From Pseudonocardia parietis (lineage in GTDB: Bacteria; Actinomycetota; Actinomycetes; Mycobacteriales; Pseudonocardiaceae), in NCBI RefSeq assembly GCF_017876315.1, contig NZ_JAGINU010000001.1, positions 558,001 through 622,000 on the forward strand: a DNA stretch of 64,000 bases, given 5' to 3'. Made by a program: the position numbers and the translations under genes. Below, one piece after another: positions 60,119-64,000 of this stretch. The notes below the pieces were generated by a model that was given only the letters and a program-made list of their open reading frames with translations, did not search any database and was not told the DNA's origin. Position 1 is the first letter of the stretch, and each line of letters begins with the position of its first letter.

Positions 60119-61320
60119 CGTGCCTCCCGGACCCGGGTGAAGCGGCCGCCGCGGGGCCAGAACGCGCCCGAGGCGGGCATCTTCTTCATCCGTCCGTAGG
60201 TCGGCCAGGGCGAGGCGGTCACCGTCTCCTTGTACCTGGCCGCCGCTCGACCGGTCAGGTACAGCCGTCGGGGGCTGTCGTCGGGATGGGTGAACTGCAC
60301 GACCCCGTCGTTGCGGCCCAGGCTCACCGGCGTGTGGTAGTAGCCGAAGCGGAAGGGCTTGGGCTGCTTGCCCTCCAACGCGCGGACGATCGACACCGCG
60401 GCGTGCACGCCGGTCGGCATTCCGCCCTGGCAGGTGCCGTGCATGACGCCGTAGCCCTGACGGATCGCGGCCGCGTCGCCCACGGCGTACACGTCGGGAT
60501 GCGACACCGACCGCAGCGCGGTGTCGGTGACGATGCGACCGCGATCGTCGACGTCCAGACCGGCGACGGCCGCCAGCGGCGACACCCGCGTGCCACTCGT
60601 CCACAGGACGACGTCGGCGGCGACGCTCTCCCCGCCGGCCAGCTCGACCGCGTCGGGCAGCACCTTCACCACGTCGACCCCGCTGCGCACCCGGACCCCC
60701 AGGCGCTCGAGCGCGGCCCGCAGATACGCCCCGGGCCTCGGGTGCATGGCCGCGCCGGGCTCCTGCCGGCCCAGCAGCACGACGTCGAGCCCCGGGTGGC
60801 GCTCGGCGATCTCCGCGGCCGATTCGACGCCGGTCAGCCCGCTGCCACCGACCACCACCGTCCCGCGGCCGAGCCGGGCCAGCCGGTCGGCCAGCTGCTC
60901 GGCGTCGCGGGGGCTGTTCAGGGTGTACGCGCACTCCTCGACACCGGGCACCGCCGCTGTGTCGGCCACGCTGCCCAACCCGTAGACCAGCGTGTCGTAG
61001 CGCAGCACCCGGTCGTCGTCGATCCGCACGGTCCTCGCGTCCGCGTCCACCGCCGTCACCCACCCGCGCACGAACTGTGCGCCGGTGCCCTCCAGCAGCT
61101 CCGGGATGCTCATCTCGGCGGTGGGCTGCCCGGTGGCGGTCATGTGCAGCCGCAGCCGCTCGGTGAATCGCTCCTGCGGGTTGACCAGGGTCACCCGCAC
61201 GTCCTCGCGGTCCTCGACCCGGGCCGCGAGCTGGATCGCGGCGGCCATGCCCGCGAACCCCGCGCCCAGAACCAGGACGCGATGCCCGGTTGCCGTGCCG
61301 ACCTGCTGCTCTGTGTTCAT
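60115..61320 (-). CDS. NDH-2-like pyridine nucleotide-disulfide oxidoreductase
   Basis: 401 residues with two Rossmann motifs: VLVLGAGFAGMAAAIQLAA (FAD) and VVVGGSGLTGVESAAEIAE (NAD(P)H), followed by VYAVGDAAAI. Layout and length fit the NDH-2/AIFM group. The C-terminal membrane-anchor helix of true NDH-2 is not apparent. Its coupling with the ECF41 sigma gene makes it the likely target or partner of that sigma factor. Confidence 0.82.
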   Translation of the reverse strand: MNTEQQVGTATGHRVLVLGAGFAGMAAAIQLAARVEDREDVRVTLVNPQERFTERLRLHMTATGQPTAEMSIPELLEGTGAQFVRGWVTAVDADARTVRIDDDRVLRYDTLVYGLGSVADTAAVPGVEECAYTLNSPRDAEQLADRLARLGRGTVVVGGSGLTGVESAAEIAERHPGLDVVLLGRQEPGAAMHPRPGAYLRAALERLGVRVRSGVDVVKVLPDAVELAGGESVAADVVLWTSGTRVSPLAAVAGLDVDDRGRIVTDTALRSVSHPDVYAVGDAAAIRQGYGVMHGTCQGGMPTGVHAAVSIVRALEGKQPKPFRFGYYHTPVSLGRNDGVVQFTHPDDSPRRLYLTGRAAARYKETVTASPWPTYGRMKKMPASGAFWPRGGRFTRVREAR

Positions 61321-61480
61321 CGCCGTGTCCTTCTGGTCATTGCCTGCGGACCTGCTGACAACCACCAGACGCGAGCTTCCCTCCGCTCCGTGACTCGGGA
61401 CCCGTGTGACGTACACCACTGCCGCCGCATCCGCAGCCGGTCGACCCGCTACCGGCGCGACGGACCTCGAGCGCCCGGCA

Positions 61481-63121
61481 TCAGTCGCGCAGCACCGCGG
61501 CCAGACACGTCCGCACCGCGTCCGCGTCGGGCGTCGCCCCGCGGTGGCCGATGTAGCCGTCCGGGCGCACGAGCACCGTCGTGCCGTCGCCCGCCCGGTA
61601 GGCGGCGCGGAACTCCCCGGCGGCATCGCGGAGCACCGGCACCTGAACCGTCGACCCGTCGATACCGTCCGCGAGCACCGCGTAGGCGGCCAGCGCCCCG
61701 GCCGCCCGGGCCGGTACCGCGTCGAGCACCTTGTCGAGCAGCGCGGCGGTCTCGTCGGTGTCGGCGTAGAGGAGCAGGGTGTGGGTCGGGCCCGCCAGCA
61801 GCTCGAACAGCCGGAGCGGGAACTGTGCGACGTCGCGGCGTAGTCCGCGGGCGTCGGGTGCGCGGTCGCCCGCCTGCGGCGCGTCCGGGGCGAGACCGGC
61901 GTCGGGTGTGCCGACGACCGGGCTGCCGCGGTACCCGACGAGCAGCTGGGCTTCCCGGCGGACGGTGCGGAACGGATCGTGCGGGTCGATCAGCACCCCG
62001 GTCGCGGCGGCACGGACGGTGCGGCCGACGACCTCCTCGCCGACCGGGCGGCGCTCGGCGTCGTAGCTGTCCAGCAGCCCCGGTGCCGCTGCGTTCCGGA
62101 CGGCGAGTGCGAGCTTCCAGGCGAGGTTGACCGCGTCCTGGATCCCGGTGTTCATGCCCTGGGCGCCGGTGGGCGGATGAATGTGCGCGGCGTCGCCCGC
62201 GACGAACACGCGACCGCGGCCGTAGGCGTCGACGATCCGGTGGCTGATCCGGAACACCGACGACCAGCGCAGGTCGCGTGCCGTGGTCGGTTCGGGCGCC
62301 AGCCTGTCGAGGACGGCCTGGATGTGCGCGAGCCCGGGCTGCCGGCCCGACTCGAAGCCGTGTGCGACCTGGTCGCGGCCCGGAGCCGGTGTCGCCAGCT
62401 CGGGCGGGGTCAGCATCGACATGCGGTAGCGGTTGCGGCCGGGCAGGGGGATGCACACCAGCGCGTCGTCCACCGTGCCGCCGGCCTCGTGCGTGGCGCG
62501 CACGCCGAACCCGGCCGGGAGCGACCAGTCGACCTCGACATCGCCGAGCATGTACTCCTCGGCGAACGCGCCGCCCTCGAACGTGAGGCCCAGGCCCTTG
62601 CGGACCGTGCTGTGCGCGCCGTCGGAGCCGACCAGGTAGCGGGCGCGGACGCGTGCGGTCCCGGACGGGCCGCGCAGCTGGGCTGTGACCCCGTCCTCGT
62701 CCTGGATGAAGCCGGTCAGCGTGGTGCCGCGCTCCGGGCGCGTCCCGTGCCGGGCCAGCGCCTCGGAGAGGATCCGCTCGGTCTCGTACTGGGGCAGGGC
62801 GAGGAAACCGAACGGCATGTCCGGTGGGAGGGCGAACTCGAGTGTGGAGACCAGCTCGCCGTTGCGGTACACGAGCTGGCCGAGCATCGGGATGCCGGCG
62901 TCGAGGGCGTCGGCCAGCACTCCGGCGGACTCCCAGAGTTCCAGCGTGCGCGGCTGCACACCGACCGCCTTGGCGTAGCGCGGAGGTGCGTCGAGGGCGT
63001 CGACGATGCGGCAGGCGACGCCCCGCCTGCGCAGCTCCAGGGCGGCGGTCAGCCCGACCGGGCCCGCCCCCACGACCAGCACGTCGGTGGTGTCGGTCGT
63101 GGACTGATCGTCGAACGTCAT
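61481..63121 (-). CDS. FAD-dependent aromatic monooxygenase (PheA/TfdB type)
   Basis: 546 residues. N-terminal VLVVGAGPVGLTAALELRRRG (FAD), YLVGSDGAHSTVRKGLGL (DG motif) and GDAAHIHPPTGAQGMNTGIQDAVNLAWKLALA (GD motif) define a class A flavoprotein hydroxylase. The C-terminal domain has thioredoxin-like character (FELLAGPTHTLLLYADTD). Substrates of such enzymes are phenols, antibiotics (rifampicin) or polyketides. It is on the same strand as the oxidoreductase but 160 bases upstream of its start, so an operon is uncertain. Confidence 0.88.
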   Translation of the reverse strand: MTFDDQSTTDTTDVLVVGAGPVGLTAALELRRRGVACRIVDALDAPPRYAKAVGVQPRTLELWESAGVLADALDAGIPMLGQLVYRNGELVSTLEFALPPDMPFGFLALPQYETERILSEALARHGTRPERGTTLTGFIQDEDGVTAQLRGPSGTARVRARYLVGSDGAHSTVRKGLGLTFEGGAFAEEYMLGDVEVDWSLPAGFGVRATHEAGGTVDDALVCIPLPGRNRYRMSMLTPPELATPAPGRDQVAHGFESGRQPGLAHIQAVLDRLAPEPTTARDLRWSSVFRISHRIVDAYGRGRVFVAGDAAHIHPPTGAQGMNTGIQDAVNLAWKLALAVRNAAAPGLLDSYDAERRPVGEEVVGRTVRAAATGVLIDPHDPFRTVRREAQLLVGYRGSPVVGTPDAGLAPDAPQAGDRAPDARGLRRDVAQFPLRLFELLAGPTHTLLLYADTDETAALLDKVLDAVPARAAGALAAYAVLADGIDGSTVQVPVLRDAAGEFRAAYRAGDGTTVLVRPDGYIGHRGATPDADAVRTCLAAVLRD

Positions 63122-63233
63122 GGCGCCCTCGCTCCGGTGGTCCGGCCCCGCCGGACGACTCGTCAGCGCCCTGCGATTCGTTTCGGACCCGGACCCGGAC
63201 CCGGAGCTGTGTGCGAGGTCGGGACGAGGGACG

Positions 63234-63563
63234 TCAGGCGGTGCCGGGGCGGGGTGACGGGACGACTGTCGCCGCTACGCCCAGCGACAGAGCGGCGAGG
63301 ACGATGCCGATGATCACGACCGGCACGCTGACCGCGAGCGCACCGACCAGCAGGATCAGCAGGGACAGCCCGAGCAGGGCGGTCGGCAGCGGTCCGGCGC
63401 GGTGTACCGACCGCCCGGTGCCGCGCCCGGCCGCCGGGGCCGGACCGCTCCGGGACCGGGCGCCGGAGGTCAGGGCGGCGAAGCGCCGGACCAGGCGCGG
63501 ATCGGTGAGCCGCAGCTGCAGCTCGATCTCGTGCAGCCGGCGGACCTCGCGTTCGCTGAGCAC
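63234..63563 (-). CDS. DUF3040 membrane protein
   Basis: 109 residues. VLSEREVRRLHEIELQLRLTDPRLVRRFAAL is the DUF3040 signature (LSE.E...L.EIE..L..dDP.la), followed by two TM segments (ALLGLSLLILLVGALAV, VVIIGIVLAALSLGVA). GTG at 63563 is the start nearest to the family N terminus and has GAGG upstream. Confidence 0.8.
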   Translation of the reverse strand: MLSEREVRRLHEIELQLRLTDPRLVRRFAALTSGARSRSGPAPAAGRGTGRSVHRAGPLPTALLGLSLLILLVGALAVSVPVVIIGIVLAALSLGVAATVVPSPRPGTA

Positions 63564-63716
63564 GTCAACACCCCTCACCTCGACGTCGGCACGGTGTGTG
63601 CCGGTGGGCGGCCTGGGGCGTCGTCGATCCGGGCCGGTGGGCGACATTACGTGATCGAATCGTGATCTTCCTGGCCGGCCGGGGCGGCTGTGGCCGCACT
63701 CACGTCCAGAACGTGG

Positions 63717-64000
63717 TCACCACAGGGTGACGCGGTCCCGGCGGGGCCCGGCCGGGGCGCCGAGCCGGGCGCAGAGGGCGGCCCAGGACCGGTCGGCGTC
63801 GGGCGTCCGGACGGGGCGGGGCCGCAGCCACCGGATGTTGAGCCCGGGATCGTCCGGGTCCGCGCCGAGCCGGTCCCGGCGCGACGGGCGGGCCGGGGAC
63901 CGGACCTCGACGAGCGTGCCGTCCGAGACCGCCTGCACCCCGTACAGGCAGCCGGGCGGCACGAGCAGCGTGCGGCGGCCGTCCAGCAGCGCCACGGCGA
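63717..64000 (-). CDS. C-terminal fragment of an unidentified protein (cut by window edge)
   Basis: The minus-strand frame is open from the window's right edge to a TGA at 63717-63719. The visible 94 residues include ALLDGRRTLLVPPGCLYGVQAVSDGTLVEVRSP, which resembles a cupin-type strand pair, then a basic Pro/Arg-rich tail. The rest of the gene lies outside; no function can be assigned. Confidence 0.5.
   Translation of the reverse strand, partial: AVALLDGRRTLLVPPGCLYGVQAVSDGTLVEVRSPARPSRRDRLGADPDDPGLNIRWLRPRPVRTPDADRSWAALCARLGAPAGPRRDRVTLW

Noticed and set aside
1..64000. tRNA genes, rRNA genes and CRISPR arrays
   Set aside because: No T-loop pattern, rRNA segment or regular direct-repeat array was seen by eye.

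Overview
The window is about 64 kb of high-GC actinobacterial chromosome. Gene content and order point to a Pseudonocardiaceae-like organism (inference): it combines two blocks that flank oriC in Mycobacterium tuberculosis (Rv3907c-Rv3916c and Rv0037c-Rv0058) with an Rv0081-Rv0087-type operon. No rRNA, tRNA or CRISPR array was seen.

Left part (1-12.1 kb), the origin-proximal cell-envelope and redox block: a truncated PLP aminotransferase, a GNAT protein, the MurA-activator/amidase homologue CwlM, thioredoxin (trxA) and its reductase (trxB), an anti-sigma factor coupled to the ECF sigma factor sigM, a pseudokinase protein, a large DUF6049 membrane protein coupled to a NUDIX hydrolase, and the CCA-adding enzyme. 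The MurJ flippase normally found next to the pseudokinase is not in this locus.

Middle part (12.1-37.6 kb), mostly housekeeping: MFS transporter, YqgE, a glycosyltransferase, SdpI-like protein, leuS with an unusual leader, a HEPN/nucleotidyltransferase pair, DUF1707 protein, EamA exporter with divergent LysR, SDR, NlpC/P60 hydrolase, ino1 with PadR, DUF5318, the class A PBP ponA, a GT87-like mannosyltransferase, a CoA-type NUDIX enzyme, endonuclease IV, the rpsF-ssb-rpsR-rplI operon closed by a strong terminator, a cluster of DnaA-box-like sites and dnaB carrying a class 3 intein.

Accessory metabolic region (37.9-53.9 kb): an ArsR-type regulator followed by a six-subunit membrane complex related to hydrogenase-4/formate hydrogenlyase (Rv0082-Rv0087 type) whose large subunit lacks the nickel cysteines, then two malic-enzyme-like Rossmann proteins (one frameshifted), an ABM-like protein, a DUF5313 membrane protein, GTP-dependent PEP carboxykinase, a CBS-BON protein and small genes. 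Six intergenic spots in this region carry AT-rich sites resembling TTGC-N8-GCAA, including the promoter of the ArsR gene itself. They suggest one local regulon that ties the membrane complex to the surrounding genes, and this is the best candidate for an undescribed system in the window.

Right part (54-64 kb), accessory: an SDR/membrane-protein operon behind a TetR gene with twin operators, an intact IS630-family element with an A7 frameshift site, a YjbR-like protein, an alpha/beta-hydrolase without catalytic Ser/His, a SigJ-type sigma factor coupled to an NDH-2-like oxidoreductase, a PheA/TfdB-type FAD monooxygenase, a DUF3040 protein and a truncated gene at the edge.
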